NCBI RefSeq assembly: GCF_000238315.3
Contig: NZ_CP011924.1
Location: forward strand, 3,611,001-3,675,000
Source of the DNA: Pseudoalteromonas piscicida
Lineage (GTDB): Bacteria > Pseudomonadota > Gammaproteobacteria > Enterobacterales > Alteromonadaceae
Reading direction: 5' to 3'
Length of the DNA: 64,000 nt
The notes beneath the pieces were generated by a model. The model was not told the origin of the DNA, did not search any database, and worked only from the letters and a program-made list of their open reading frames with translations. Positions 8,129 through 15,879 of the stretch are shown in pieces (within the stretch, counting starts at the first letter, position 1; the number at the start of each line of letters is the position of its first letter). The translations under genes and the position numbers were made by a program.

Positions 8129-8716
8129 ATGACCAGAAAGAAAAAGACACGTAAAGTTGCAGCCAATGGAACACCAAGGCTGAGTAAAGAAAAGCTACAA
8201 GCGTTACGTGCGCTTAAAGAGCAGCGTAGCAAAAAAACCAAGGGTAAAAAGCCGGGTTCGAGAAATGCACCAGAGATCCTAGTGAAAGAGCAATCAAACA
8301 CGACGACCAATAAAGATCCGCGTGTTGGTAGTAAAAAGCCCATTTCTTTGGTTGCAGAGCCACAATCGGCTGAGTCGAATACACAGCCTGAGATGAAGCG
8401 CCATCTACAGCCACAAGTTAAGTTAACTACAGCGGTAGAGACGTTAACTCCAGAGCAAGAGCTTGAGCAGTTAGAAAATGACGAACGCTTGATGGCGCTA
8501 CTTGAACGCCATGAACGCGGTGAACTGCTAACAGGTAAAGATGCGAAATACTTCAATCGCGGCATTGCACGTCATCAGGAAATATGTGAGATCTTAGGAA
8601 TTGATGATGAGTTTGAAGAAGGCGATATGCTAGATGATGATCCAATGGATCAGTTTATGAGTAATGATCTAGCAAATGAATGGTTAGACGACGACTTTGA
8701 GGAAGATGATAAGTAA
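8129..8716 (+). CDS. yihI: Der GTPase-activating protein YihI
   Basis: 195 residues matching the YihI layout: a very basic N-terminus (MTRKKKTRKVAANG...), KKPGSRNAPEI, KDPRVGSKKPISL, then an acidic-helical core LTPEQELEQLENDERLMALLER and a strongly acidic tail (DEFEEGDMLDDD...). YihI stimulates GTP hydrolysis by the double-GTPase Der (EngA) and so tunes 50S ribosome assembly; engB nearby acts in the same process. The stop overlaps the next ATG (TAATG), implying translational coupling. Confidence 0.9.
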   Translation: MTRKKKTRKVAANGTPRLSKEKLQALRALKEQRSKKTKGKKPGSRNAPEILVKEQSNTTTNKDPRVGSKKPISLVAEPQSAESNTQPEMKRHLQPQVKLTTAVETLTPEQELEQLENDERLMALLERHERGELLTGKDAKYFNRGIARHQEICEILGIDDEFEEGDMLDDDPMDQFMSNDLANEWLDDDFEEDDK

Positions 8717-9231
8717 TGAATACTGCATGGATCATCGCAATCATTATTGGTGCCCTGATTATTGCTGGACTGGCGTTTTACGCGGGTAAATTACTATGGC
8801 AGCTGAAGGTACAAAAAGAGCAGATTGCCAAACATCGCGAGCAAAAGGCTGCTGAGCTTGAAAAGTCACGGCAGCAGCGCAATGGAAAAATTGCGGATAG
8901 CGTTAACTTGATCGCGCGTGCGATGAAGGAAAAACAATGTGAATATTCTGAAGGGTGTTTACGAGTTTGGGTACTCATCTCGCAATATAGCTTTGACGAG
9001 GAAGTTGACTTACAACAGAGTTATCCTGGTGTTTATCAGATGTATGATGAAGTCAAAGAAATGCCAACTCATGACGCGCGTAAGAAGTATTCTAAAAAAG
9101 AGATTTTCAAAATGGATAGCCAGCGTTGGCGTGCTGAAGAGCGCCTAGAAGCGGAGATCTTACAGGACTGTGAAAAGCTGATAGCGCGCTTTAAAGCGGC
9201 TGCTGGCAGTGAAAATGTCGTGTTTCAGTAA
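8716..9231 (+). CDS. DUF2489 domain protein, membrane anchored
   Basis: 171 residues: an N-terminal transmembrane helix (about residues 4-24), a charged coiled-coil-like stretch (KEQIAKHREQKAAELEKSRQQR) and a C-terminal DUF2489 region (SEGCLRVWVLISQY...YPGVYQMYDEVKEMPTHDARKKYSKKE). Function is unknown. This gene commonly follows yihI in Vibrio- and Alteromonadales-type genomes. It is coupled to yihI by a TAATG overlap and followed by an intrinsic terminator. Confidence 0.85.
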   Translation: MNTAWIIAIIIGALIIAGLAFYAGKLLWQLKVQKEQIAKHREQKAAELEKSRQQRNGKIADSVNLIARAMKEKQCEYSEGCLRVWVLISQYSFDEEVDLQQSYPGVYQMYDEVKEMPTHDARKKYSKKEIFKMDSQRWRAEERLEAEILQDCEKLIARFKAAAGSENVVFQ

Positions 9232-9277
9232 GTTGTCTTTTGAAAATGGGTAAGTGAATCCTTATCCAAACTTCAGA

Positions 9278-9306
9278 TTAAACGCCCCAAGTGGGCGTTT
9301 TTAATT
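9278..9306 (+). terminator. Intrinsic terminator after the DUF2489 gene
   Basis: AACGCCC-CAAGT-GGGCGTT followed by a T-run; the A-rich left flank could let it act in both directions. Confidence 0.85.
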
Positions 9307-9409
9307 ATAAATAAGAAACTTTTAACGCAGCTAGCGTCAGATTTATTCCTTCAAACTGAGCATGAATTAAGACTAATTGCTATAAGTATTAAGTCAAACA
9401 GGTATGATT

Positions 9410-10096
9410 TTACTCTGCAATGTATTCACACTCGGTCAGCACTAAGGCGTCTTTGCATTGGTAATATACTTCCACTTGTTGTCCTTCGCCTAAATCCTTG
9501 TGTAGCGTTTCCACCAAAGTGAAAATAAGTTTCTTGTCATCAAACTGAGTCAGCTTGACGGCATCAAAGCCAAAGAATTTTTGCACCGTGCTATAAAGTG
9601 CCTTAAATATGCTTTCTTTGGCCGAGAAAATAACAGTCAATGGGCAGTGCACTTGCTCGCCGAACAGCGCAAAAATTTCAGCTTCTTCAGGATGTAGAAT
9701 TTGTCGTTGTAGTTCGACTTCCTGCTTCGGTTTCATATCTCTTTCGATATCAATGCCTAAGCCTTTCACGGCGATATCATCTGTAGCAATCGCAGCCGCG
9801 ATCCCTCGAGTATGGGTGATACTGGCAACAATATTAGCAGGCCAGATAGGCGCCCGATCGGAGCCGTTAAGCAGCGTAAAGTCACCTTGTCCAAATTGCG
9901 CTAGGCAAGTCTTGGCACATATTCGTCCTGCTAAAAACTCGGCTCGCCTTTTCGCTACCGCTTTATCAAGTGAAGCGGGCAGGAGTATATTTTGTTGTTC
10001 AAAGGAAAGCGCGTCAAAGCTGTCAGGATCAAACTGAATGCAATGAAAATGGTGTGAGAGATAGGGGGTAAATAGGTGACTCTGAGTGCTTTGCAA
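9410..10096 (-). CDS. 4'-phosphopantetheinyl transferase (EntD/Sfp superfamily)
   Basis: 228 residues. Motifs are KRRAEFLAGRICA (about residue 49), the RAPIWPANIVASITHT segment (about 80-96), the magnesium-binding GLGIDIE (about 113) and FSAKESIFKALY (about 157), as in EntD-type enzymes. It transfers 4'-phosphopantetheine from CoA to carrier-protein serines, normally of NRPS, PKS or related synthases. No such synthase is in the window, so its partners lie elsewhere. It is downstream of the FMN reductase on the same strand but separated by a perfect hairpin, so probably not strictly co-transcribed. Confidence 0.9.
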   Translation of the reverse strand: MQSTQSHLFTPYLSHHFHCIQFDPDSFDALSFEQQNILLPASLDKAVAKRRAEFLAGRICAKTCLAQFGQGDFTLLNGSDRAPIWPANIVASITHTRGIAAAIATDDIAVKGLGIDIERDMKPKQEVELQRQILHPEEAEIFALFGEQVHCPLTVIFSAKESIFKALYSTVQKFFGFDAVKLTQFDDKKLIFTLVETLHKDLGEGQQVEVYYQCKDALVLTECEYIAE

Positions 10097-10156
10097 AGCT
10101 GACTCCCGTTTTCGTATCCATTATTACAAGGCTGATATTGCGCCTCTAATTCGCTT

Positions 10157-10188
10157 TGGACGCTTAGTGTGCATGAGCTAAGCGTCCA
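10157..10188 (-). terminator. Perfect hairpin between FMN reductase and PPTase genes
   Basis: An 11-bp perfect inverted repeat (TGGACGCTTAG and its complement) with a 10-nt loop lies 29 bp after the reductase stop. No clean U-tract follows on the minus strand, so it may be a weak terminator or an RNA-stabilising stem. Confidence 0.4.
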
Positions 10189-10216
10189 TAGCAAGATATG
10201 AACGAGAGATTAAAAG

Positions 10217-10783
10217 TTATTTTAACTTACTTGCAACGGACACCAGTTGCAGAGCGAGGCTTGATACTTTCTCAGCAAGTTCTGGGTCTTTAATTTTACC
10301 TTGGTCATCAAATACATTAAATGCGCCAGGTACAGCCAATTGGTCTGCGAGTACTAAACTGCCAATGCCAGACAACACATCACGGACATGGTTTAGGCCG
10401 CGTAATCCACCTAAGCCGCCTGGTGAGGCTGCATAGAGCGCCACTACCTTGTTTCTAAATGCTGGCACTGCACCTTGTTCTGTTCTAGACGCCCAGTCTA
10501 TTGCATTTTTGAGCACCGCAGTGAAAGAACCATTGTATTCTGGGCTTGCTAATAGAATACCATCGGCATCGCGCAGCTTGTCTTTTAAAAGTTGAGCACC
10601 TTTTGGTGTGCCTTGCGCTTCAAGATCTTCATCGAACATTGGAATATCTAAATCTTGTAACTTGATCACTTCTACTTCTGCGCCACTTTCTAGTGCAAAG
10701 TTTGCCGCGGCTTGGATGAGTAATTGGTTGTAGCTGTCTTTTCTTAAACTGCCTGCTAGTGCGATAATTTTTGCTGTAGTCAT
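10217..10783 (-). CDS. NAD(P)H-dependent FMN reductase family protein
   Basis: 188 residues with the flavodoxin-like FMN_red fold: ALAGSLRKDSYNQLL binds the FMN phosphate near the N-terminus, and ASPEYNGSFTAVLKNAIDWASR is the family signature (about residues 79-100). Members include chromate/quinone reductases and azoreductase-like enzymes; the substrate cannot be told. It is divergent from lysR across a ~107-bp spacer holding a perfect 14-bp palindrome, so the LysR protein probably controls it. Its first 43 codons are duplicated at 11776-11903. Confidence 0.9.
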   Translation of the reverse strand: MTTAKIIALAGSLRKDSYNQLLIQAAANFALESGAEVEVIKLQDLDIPMFDEDLEAQGTPKGAQLLKDKLRDADGILLASPEYNGSFTAVLKNAIDWASRTEQGAVPAFRNKVVALYAASPGGLGGLRGLNHVRDVLSGIGSLVLADQLAVPGAFNVFDDQGKIKDPELAEKVSSLALQLVSVASKLK

Positions 10784-11775
10784 CTTGCTGATACCTTATT
10801 TTGTTTCGTTAAAGTGATAGTAGCAAAATTTTACTTGCACAAAACCGAAATAAACGCAAAGCTTGTGTGCATATATGCACAGAGGTGGTTATGGATAAAT
10901 TCACAGATTGGCAGGATCTTAAGGTCGCTTACACGGTTGCCAAGCTTGGCACCTTATCAGCGGCGGCTGAGCATTTAGAGATCCACCACAGTACGGTACT
11001 GAGACGAATAAATAGCTTAGAAGAAGCATTGGGAACGCGGTTATTTCACCGTCATGCCCGAGGTTATCAGGTAACACAGGCAGGAGAAAAGCTACTTGCG
11101 ACGGCGAGTCAAATAGACGAGCGCTTGATGGAGTTGAGTACTTCTATTGTTGCCTCGGACAGTCAGCTTAGAGGTAAGCTTTTGGTGACAACGGTCAGTG
11201 GCTTTATGGATATGCTCTCGGAGCCTTGTTTGACTTTTCAGCAATTACACCCACAGGTACAACTTGAAGTCATTCTCGACCAAAAGCGTTTACGCTTAGA
11301 TCACGGACAGGCGCATGTAGCGGTGAGGGCAGGACCAAAGCCCGATGAGCCCGACTACATAGTGCAGCATCTAAATACTTTAGAAGCAGGCTTGTATGCG
11401 TCTTCAAGCTATATCAAGCGTATGGGGATCCCTAAAACACTTGAAGCGTTACAGGCGCATTACTTTGTCTCTGGTGTGGCCGGATTTAATGCAAGAGTGC
11501 CATATTTCGCTTGGGTAGATGAACATATCCCTGAGACACAAGTGACGCTTAGGGTATCTGAAACGTCAGATGCGTCGCGTGCCATTGTTAATGGCTTAGG
11601 TATTGGTGGGCTACAGCACGATGTAGCAAAACGTTACCCAGATTTACAGCCGGTGTTGCGTGATGAGTTAAAATGGCTAAGCCAAGTTTGGCTAGTTACC
11701 CATGTACTGGTTCATCGAACGGCCAAAGTACAGGCATTATGTGACGTGTTAAAGCGCCATTTTGCTAACCTGAAC
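10656..11775. repeat. Tandem duplication, left copy (1,120 bp)
   Basis: This is the left unit of a direct tandem repeat with an exact offset of 1,120 bp. It starts within codon 43 of the FMN reductase gene, spans the divergent promoter and nearly all of lysR, and joins the right unit at a TG dinucleotide shared by both ends (10656-10657, 11776-11777, 12896-12897). All positions I compared were identical between units. Confidence 0.95.
10867..10880. promoter_or_regulatory. Palindromic operator in the reductase/lysR spacer
   Basis: GTGCATATATGCAC is a perfect 14-bp palindrome ending 10 bp before the lysR ATG and 83 bp upstream of the reductase start. It is a good candidate for the LysR binding site or an autoregulatory site. 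Confidence 0.5.
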
Positions 11776-11853
11776 TGTAACTTGATCACTTCTACTTCTG
11801 CGCCACTTTCTAGTGCAAAGTTTGCCGCGGCTTGGATGAGTAATTGGTTGTAG
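10891..11853 (+). CDS. LysR-family regulator, left copy with aberrant C-terminus
   Basis: The chosen start is ATG at 10891 (MDKFTDWQDLKVAYTVAKLG) because AGAGG lies 7 bp upstream; the GTG at 10867 falls in the palindrome. The N-terminal winged helix-turn-helix (LSAAAEHLEIHHSTVLRRINSLEEALGTRLFHRH) and LysR substrate domain are intact. The native end (...RHFANLN) has lost its stop. The frame runs 25 codons into antisense FMN reductase sequence, adding CNLITSTSAPLSS... before a stop at 11853. It is likely still functional for DNA binding, as the added tail lies beyond the effector domain. The residues shared with the right copy are identical. Confidence 0.85.
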   Translation: MDKFTDWQDLKVAYTVAKLGTLSAAAEHLEIHHSTVLRRINSLEEALGTRLFHRHARGYQVTQAGEKLLATASQIDERLMELSTSIVASDSQLRGKLLVTTVSGFMDMLSEPCLTFQQLHPQVQLEVILDQKRLRLDHGQAHVAVRAGPKPDEPDYIVQHLNTLEAGLYASSSYIKRMGIPKTLEALQAHYFVSGVAGFNARVPYFAWVDEHIPETQVTLRVSETSDASRAIVNGLGIGGLQHDVAKRYPDLQPVLRDELKWLSQVWLVTHVLVHRTAKVQALCDVLKRHFANLNCNLITSTSAPLSSAKFAAAWMSNWL

Positions 11854-11903
11854 CTGTCTTTTCTTAAACTGCCTGCTAGTGCGATAATTTTTGCTGTAGT
11901 CAT
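11776..11903 (-). pseudogene. Truncated duplicate of the FMN reductase gene
   Basis: The first 43 codons of the reductase (MTTAKIIALAGSLRKDSYNQ... to EVIKL) are repeated here, starting at 11903. At 11776 the frame runs into antisense lysR and stops at 11712 after about 20 unrelated residues. It keeps the duplicated promoter, so a 63-residue chimeric peptide could be expressed, but the flavin-binding fold is incomplete. Confidence 0.9.
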
Positions 11904-11986
11904 CTTGCTGATACCTTATTTTGTTTCGTTAAAGTGATAGTAGCAAAATTTTACTTGCACAAAACCGAAATAAACGCAAAGCTTGT

Positions 11987-12000
11987 GTGCATATATGCAC
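11987..12000. promoter_or_regulatory. Palindromic operator, duplicated copy
   Basis: Second copy of GTGCATATATGCAC, between the reductase fragment and the right lysR. Confidence 0.5.
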
Positions 12001-12010
12001 AGAGGTGGTT

Positions 12011-12898
12011 ATGGATAAATTCACAGATTGGCAGGATCTTAAGGTCGCTTACACGGTTGCCAAGCTTGGCACCTTATCAGCGGCGGCTGAGCATTTAGAG
12101 ATCCACCACAGTACGGTACTGAGACGAATAAATAGCTTAGAAGAAGCATTGGGAACGCGGTTATTTCACCGTCATGCCCGAGGTTATCAGGTAACACAGG
12201 CAGGAGAAAAGCTACTTGCGACGGCGAGTCAAATAGACGAGCGCTTGATGGAGTTGAGTACTTCTATTGTTGCCTCGGACAGTCAGCTTAGAGGTAAGCT
12301 TTTGGTGACAACGGTCAGTGGCTTTATGGATATGCTCTCGGAGCCTTGTTTGACTTTTCAGCAATTACACCCACAGGTACAACTTGAAGTCATTCTCGAC
12401 CAAAAGCGTTTACGCTTAGATCACGGACAGGCGCATGTAGCGGTGAGGGCAGGACCAAAGCCCGATGAGCCCGACTACATAGTGCAGCATCTAAATACTT
12501 TAGAAGCAGGCTTGTATGCGTCTTCAAGCTATATCAAGCGTATGGGGATCCCTAAAACACTTGAAGCGTTACAGGCGCATTACTTTGTCTCTGGTGTGGC
12601 CGGATTTAATGCAAGAGTGCCATATTTCGCTTGGGTAGATGAACATATCCCTGAGACACAAGTGACGCTTAGGGTATCTGAAACGTCAGATGCGTCGCGT
12701 GCCATTGTTAATGGCTTAGGTATTGGTGGGCTACAGCACGATGTAGCAAAACGTTACCCAGATTTACAGCCGGTGTTGCGTGATGAGTTAAAATGGCTAA
12801 GCCAAGTTTGGCTAGTTACCCATGTACTGGTTCATCGAACGGCCAAAGTACAGGCATTATGTGACGTGTTAAAGCGCCATTTTGCTAACCTGAACTGA
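12011..12898 (+). CDS. LysR-family transcriptional regulator, right copy
   Basis: 295 residues from ATG 12011, with AGAGG 7 bp upstream. It has an N-terminal LysR HTH (about residues 20-60) and a C-terminal periplasmic-binding-like effector domain. This is the copy with the native terminus ...FANLN, although the last base of its TGA is the first base of the adjoining MITE-like element. The ancestral arrangement was presumably one reductase/lysR divergent pair, with this regulator controlling the reductase. The effector is unknown. Confidence 0.93.
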   Translation: MDKFTDWQDLKVAYTVAKLGTLSAAAEHLEIHHSTVLRRINSLEEALGTRLFHRHARGYQVTQAGEKLLATASQIDERLMELSTSIVASDSQLRGKLLVTTVSGFMDMLSEPCLTFQQLHPQVQLEVILDQKRLRLDHGQAHVAVRAGPKPDEPDYIVQHLNTLEAGLYASSSYIKRMGIPKTLEALQAHYFVSGVAGFNARVPYFAWVDEHIPETQVTLRVSETSDASRAIVNGLGIGGLQHDVAKRYPDLQPVLRDELKWLSQVWLVTHVLVHRTAKVQALCDVLKRHFANLN

Positions 12899-13106
12899 TA
12901 CCAATTGCACTAAGTCTCCAATCAATTTGAAGGGTGAAATACCATATTAGCGTCGTTAAAAATTTCTCATTTAGAACAACTAAATAGCAAAATTTTTGCC
13001 TTGCCTATATGGATATAGGTACCTTGGCGGTAGCAGGACGCGAGAGCGGAGCTACTAAAGTTATTTCTCCGCTTCAAATAGCTCATTTACCTAATACAAT
13101 TGGTAT
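12898..13106. mobile_element. MITE-like element, 209 bp
   Basis: Bounded by perfect 10-bp terminal inverted repeats, ATACCAATTG at 12898-12907 and CAATTGGTAT at 13097-13106, with partial similarity extending to about 18 bp. No transposase or credible reading frame is inside. An internal ATATGGATATAGG-type stretch and GC-rich segments could fold. No clear target duplication was seen. A relative of its end (ATACCAACTGCACTTAAG) occurs at about 31718. Confidence 0.65.
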
Positions 13107-13131
13107 GAGGTTAAGAGAATTACGGCTGGCG

Positions 13132-13518
13132 TTATTTTTCCAGCTTTTTGCAGCTAACTTTACTGAGCACGACATAAGTATCCTTTTTCGGATAGTAGAG
13201 CACACACTGGGTGTCACGAAGCTGCAAGATGAAACTCTCATAAGCGAGATTATGTGCGCCTAAAATTGGACTGCCATTGCCATCTAGGCTTTGGCCATGC
13301 TCAAGCAGTAGTGTTGGGCTACGTTGAAAAACGGTACTTGCGAGAGTCGGTGGTAAACCGCCTTTGAGTTTTACTATAGCTTGCTTGAGTTGTGATAACA
13401 CTTCGGGCGAAGATGTCGAGAGTACAGCTTCATTAACCGAAGTTGATGCAGGCGCGCTATTGCACGCTTGCATCAATAAAGCCAAAGCGGTGATTTTCAC
13501 CGCTTTTAGCAGCGCCAT
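13132..13518 (-). CDS. Small putative lipoprotein, unknown function
   Basis: 128 residues beginning MALLKAVKITALALLMQACNSAP, a short signal with a plausible though imperfect lipobox (MQAC). The mature part (QRSPTLLLEHGQSLDGNGSPILGAHNLAYESFILQLRDTQCVLYYPKKDTYVVLSKVSCKKLEK) is not a family I recognise; the two later cysteines might pair. Its ATG overlaps the TAA of the S41 peptidase gene (TAATG), so the two are translationally coupled and likely related in role. Confidence 0.7.
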   Translation of the reverse strand: MALLKAVKITALALLMQACNSAPASTSVNEAVLSTSSPEVLSQLKQAIVKLKGGLPPTLASTVFQRSPTLLLEHGQSLDGNGSPILGAHNLAYESFILQLRDTQCVLYYPKKDTYVVLSKVSCKKLEK

Positions 13519-15119
13519 TATTGCGGCTCCTTGGGCTTCATTAAAATTGCATTTTCTCGCAGTGGATAGACTGGGAGCGTAACCGCATGCTCCTTATTTT
13601 GATACTGTGGCTGAGCAGTAGGCGCAAATTGCGCTACATTTGGGCAACGACCGGTATCTATATGCGTCAGTGCTGCGGCGAAAAGATCTTCTTCTTGACT
13701 GCCTAGCGGTGCTGAGAAGTCATCTGCGACAATACAACCTGGCACTTGTGCGCTCAGACCAATTTCACCGCTGCTTGACGCTCCTGAAGGGGTAAAGCCA
13801 TCAGCATAAGCATCAAAGCCCTTGGCATTTTCTGAACCAAACTGAATGGTATAGTAAACCGTGCCGCAGTTTTGCGCGGGCACAAAGCCATAGGGCTTAC
13901 CTCGAGTGGTACCACCGATCAAAAAGACTTCAACATCAATGCCGCGCAGGCCATTAATTACATTTTCACTGGCAGAGGCCGTGCCTCGTGTCGAGAGGAT
14001 ATAAACTCTAGGTAAGGTTACGGTGGGCAAAGTGGTGGATGTAAACTTGTTTTCAGCCCAGTTAATAGCTCTAGACTCAAATTCTGTTCGTTCTTCTTCA
14101 GCAGTACGCTTGTCATTTAAGGTGCTATAAGTGAAGGTTTTATTTAGGCTGCTGTTGCCTGCAACCATATAGCCTAGTTGTGCTGCCATAATGACGCGAC
14201 CACCGCCGTTGTAACGCATGTCGAGTACTAAATCGTCTATTTCTTGTGTTTTAAATAGAGTAAAGGCTTCAACCAACCCTTCTTGGGCTGTTGGAATAAA
14301 TTGATTGAACTGCACATAACCAACCTGCTTACCGCCATAACTAATGACTTTAGCGTTTTGCACCGGTGAGGTTTCAATATCGACTGAAGTCAGGGTAACG
14401 GATTTTTCGTTGCCTGATTTATCTTCAAATACAAAGTTATGTGGCTCGCTTTGCTCTGGTGATAGGCCAGCATTTAGCGCAGCGGTATTATCACTTGAAA
14501 TAAAGTCGACGCCATCTATCGAGAGGATCTTATCTCCACGTACGATCCCTGCATTCGCGGCTGGTGAATTAGGCTCTACTGCGGCGACAGTAAAATTACG
14601 TGGTGGTGATGTGGATATGGCCGCCCAACGAATGCCATAACCGGTCGCAACACCCGATTGCGCTTCTTTTTGGAAGCTTTCATAAGATTCGTAGAAATGA
14701 AATTGATCTTTGGCATTACCCGACGCCGTTGTTTGGTTTGTTTTTAATTGCTCGAAGTAATCAATAACGGTATCGAATTGTGTTGGGTCGTTATCTAGTA
14801 CTTCGTCGTACCAAAGGTAGGTTTCGTTGGTAAAAGAGCGGAGCCACATTTTTTCATGCATCGCCGTACCACCCTTATCAGGATAAGGTTGGTTGTTGTT
14901 ATATTTGTCTGTACCCGTTCTTGGGGAGGCACAATAGTTAATAAACTGACTTGACGCAGGAAATTGATTAAACGTCCAAGTTGGCGGCTCGGTTTGTCCC
15001 GTGTTATTACCTGGATTATCGGTGCCTAATGAATCGCTGCCACCGCCACCACAAGCGGCTAATAACAAGCTCATTGCTGTTGATGCGAAAACTAGAGTAA
15101 TACGTTGCATCGTATTCAC
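13518..15119 (-). CDS. S41-family peptidase lipoprotein (CtpA-like with PDZ)
   Basis: 533 residues. A type II signal ends in the ideal lipobox LLAAC and is followed by a glycine-rich linker. A PDZ domain (VEPNSPAANAGIVRGDKILSIDG, about residues 180-205) precedes the S41 protease core: VGYVQFNQFI, DLVLDMRYNGGG and the nucleophile region STRGTASASENVINGL. Such tail-specific-type proteases act in the cell envelope. GTG at 15119 or ATG at 15110 could start translation; AGGA lies 11 bp before the ATG. It is coupled to the small lipoprotein downstream. Confidence 0.88.
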   Translation of the reverse strand: MNTMQRITLVFASTAMSLLLAACGGGGSDSLGTDNPGNNTGQTEPPTWTFNQFPASSQFINYCASPRTGTDKYNNNQPYPDKGGTAMHEKMWLRSFTNETYLWYDEVLDNDPTQFDTVIDYFEQLKTNQTTASGNAKDQFHFYESYESFQKEAQSGVATGYGIRWAAISTSPPRNFTVAAVEPNSPAANAGIVRGDKILSIDGVDFISSDNTAALNAGLSPEQSEPHNFVFEDKSGNEKSVTLTSVDIETSPVQNAKVISYGGKQVGYVQFNQFIPTAQEGLVEAFTLFKTQEIDDLVLDMRYNGGGRVIMAAQLGYMVAGNSSLNKTFTYSTLNDKRTAEEERTEFESRAINWAENKFTSTTLPTVTLPRVYILSTRGTASASENVINGLRGIDVEVFLIGGTTRGKPYGFVPAQNCGTVYYTIQFGSENAKGFDAYADGFTPSGASSSGEIGLSAQVPGCIVADDFSAPLGSQEEDLFAAALTHIDTGRCPNVAQFAPTAQPQYQNKEHAVTLPVYPLRENAILMKPKEPQ

Positions 15120-15173
15120 GTTCCTGTTTTAGTTGTATGACTAAAAACTAGCACTGCTTGGGTTATCTCGCAA

Positions 15174-15794
15174 TCACTGTTTCTGCCAAGCCGTGAATAA
15201 TTTCCGCTGTTGTGGGGAGATTTTTAGCCCGTAGGTTTTTTCCATATAAAAATACGCCTCAGCGATGCGTTTTCTTGCATATTCTGGAGGTTCAATTCGG
15301 CGTAATTTAAAGTCTATCTTGACTGGACACGCACCATAATTTGCTTCAGTACTAGGTAACATACCAAAACGGAAATTAGATCGATCCCCATTGATTTCGC
15401 CAATCGCTGGAGCAAGATTGTGAATATCAGCTTCCATCCTCCTAAATTGCTCACTGACTTTACGGCAGTGCTTTCTTCCGCCATCTTGCCAGCACTGCAA
15501 CTGATGTCCAAATTCCCACGCAGGCACGATATGCTCCCACTCAATGCGCTGAGCACGGGCGTTTTCTTTGCCATTGCGAGTGTAAGGTAACCTCGGGGTA
15601 TAACCACAACTTGCGGGATCTGGGACCAGCTTTTTGCCTTGCTTTTTGATATTACAATTACAATAAAGCGTGCGGGTATTGTCAGTAACTTGTTGTGATA
15701 AATGTTTCTTTGCTTTTGAGAAAGACGTGAATTCTTGAGCGTTGGCTGTTAATACAAATAAGCTAAGCGCTAAGATATAGCAATATCGTGACAT
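15174..15794 (-). CDS. endA: Endonuclease I (periplasmic/secreted DNase)
   Basis: 206 residues with a signal peptide (cleavage after LTANA). It is typical of the EndA/Dns/Vvn family: cysteine-rich N-terminus (YCNCNIKKQGK...CGY), RIEWEHIVPAWEFG containing the catalytic His of the beta-beta-alpha metal finger, DIHNLAPAIGEINGDRSNFRFG, and C-terminal KRIAEAYFYM. It degrades extracellular or periplasmic DNA, for nutrition or to limit transformation. Length matches the family (about 230). It is transcribed with the S41 peptidase strand-wise, 54 bp upstream of that gene's start, but a shared promoter is not evident. Confidence 0.93.
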   Translation of the reverse strand: MSRYCYILALSLFVLTANAQEFTSFSKAKKHLSQQVTDNTRTLYCNCNIKKQGKKLVPDPASCGYTPRLPYTRNGKENARAQRIEWEHIVPAWEFGHQLQCWQDGGRKHCRKVSEQFRRMEADIHNLAPAIGEINGDRSNFRFGMLPSTEANYGACPVKIDFKLRRIEPPEYARKRIAEAYFYMEKTYGLKISPQQRKLFTAWQKQ

Positions 15795-15879
15795 AACCTC
15801 TCACCAAATGGTGGAATACAGGGAATGTCACTATATCAAAAAAATCATCAATACTAACAAGCGTATACGGTAAACCCCT

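Larger units (their letters stand above)
11776..12895. repeat. Tandem duplication, right copy (1,120 bp)
   Basis: Right unit of the tandem repeat. Identity continues through the TG at 12896-12897 and stops exactly where the MITE-like element begins at 12898. Confidence 0.95.

Noticed and set aside
10867..10890. GTG 10867 as the lysR start
   Set aside because: It lies inside the palindromic operator; ATG 10891 has AGAGG at proper spacing and gives a normal LysR N-terminus.
13009..13263. 84-residue frame on the plus strand
   Set aside because: It runs from the MITE-like element into the antisense of the small lipoprotein gene; no coding signature.
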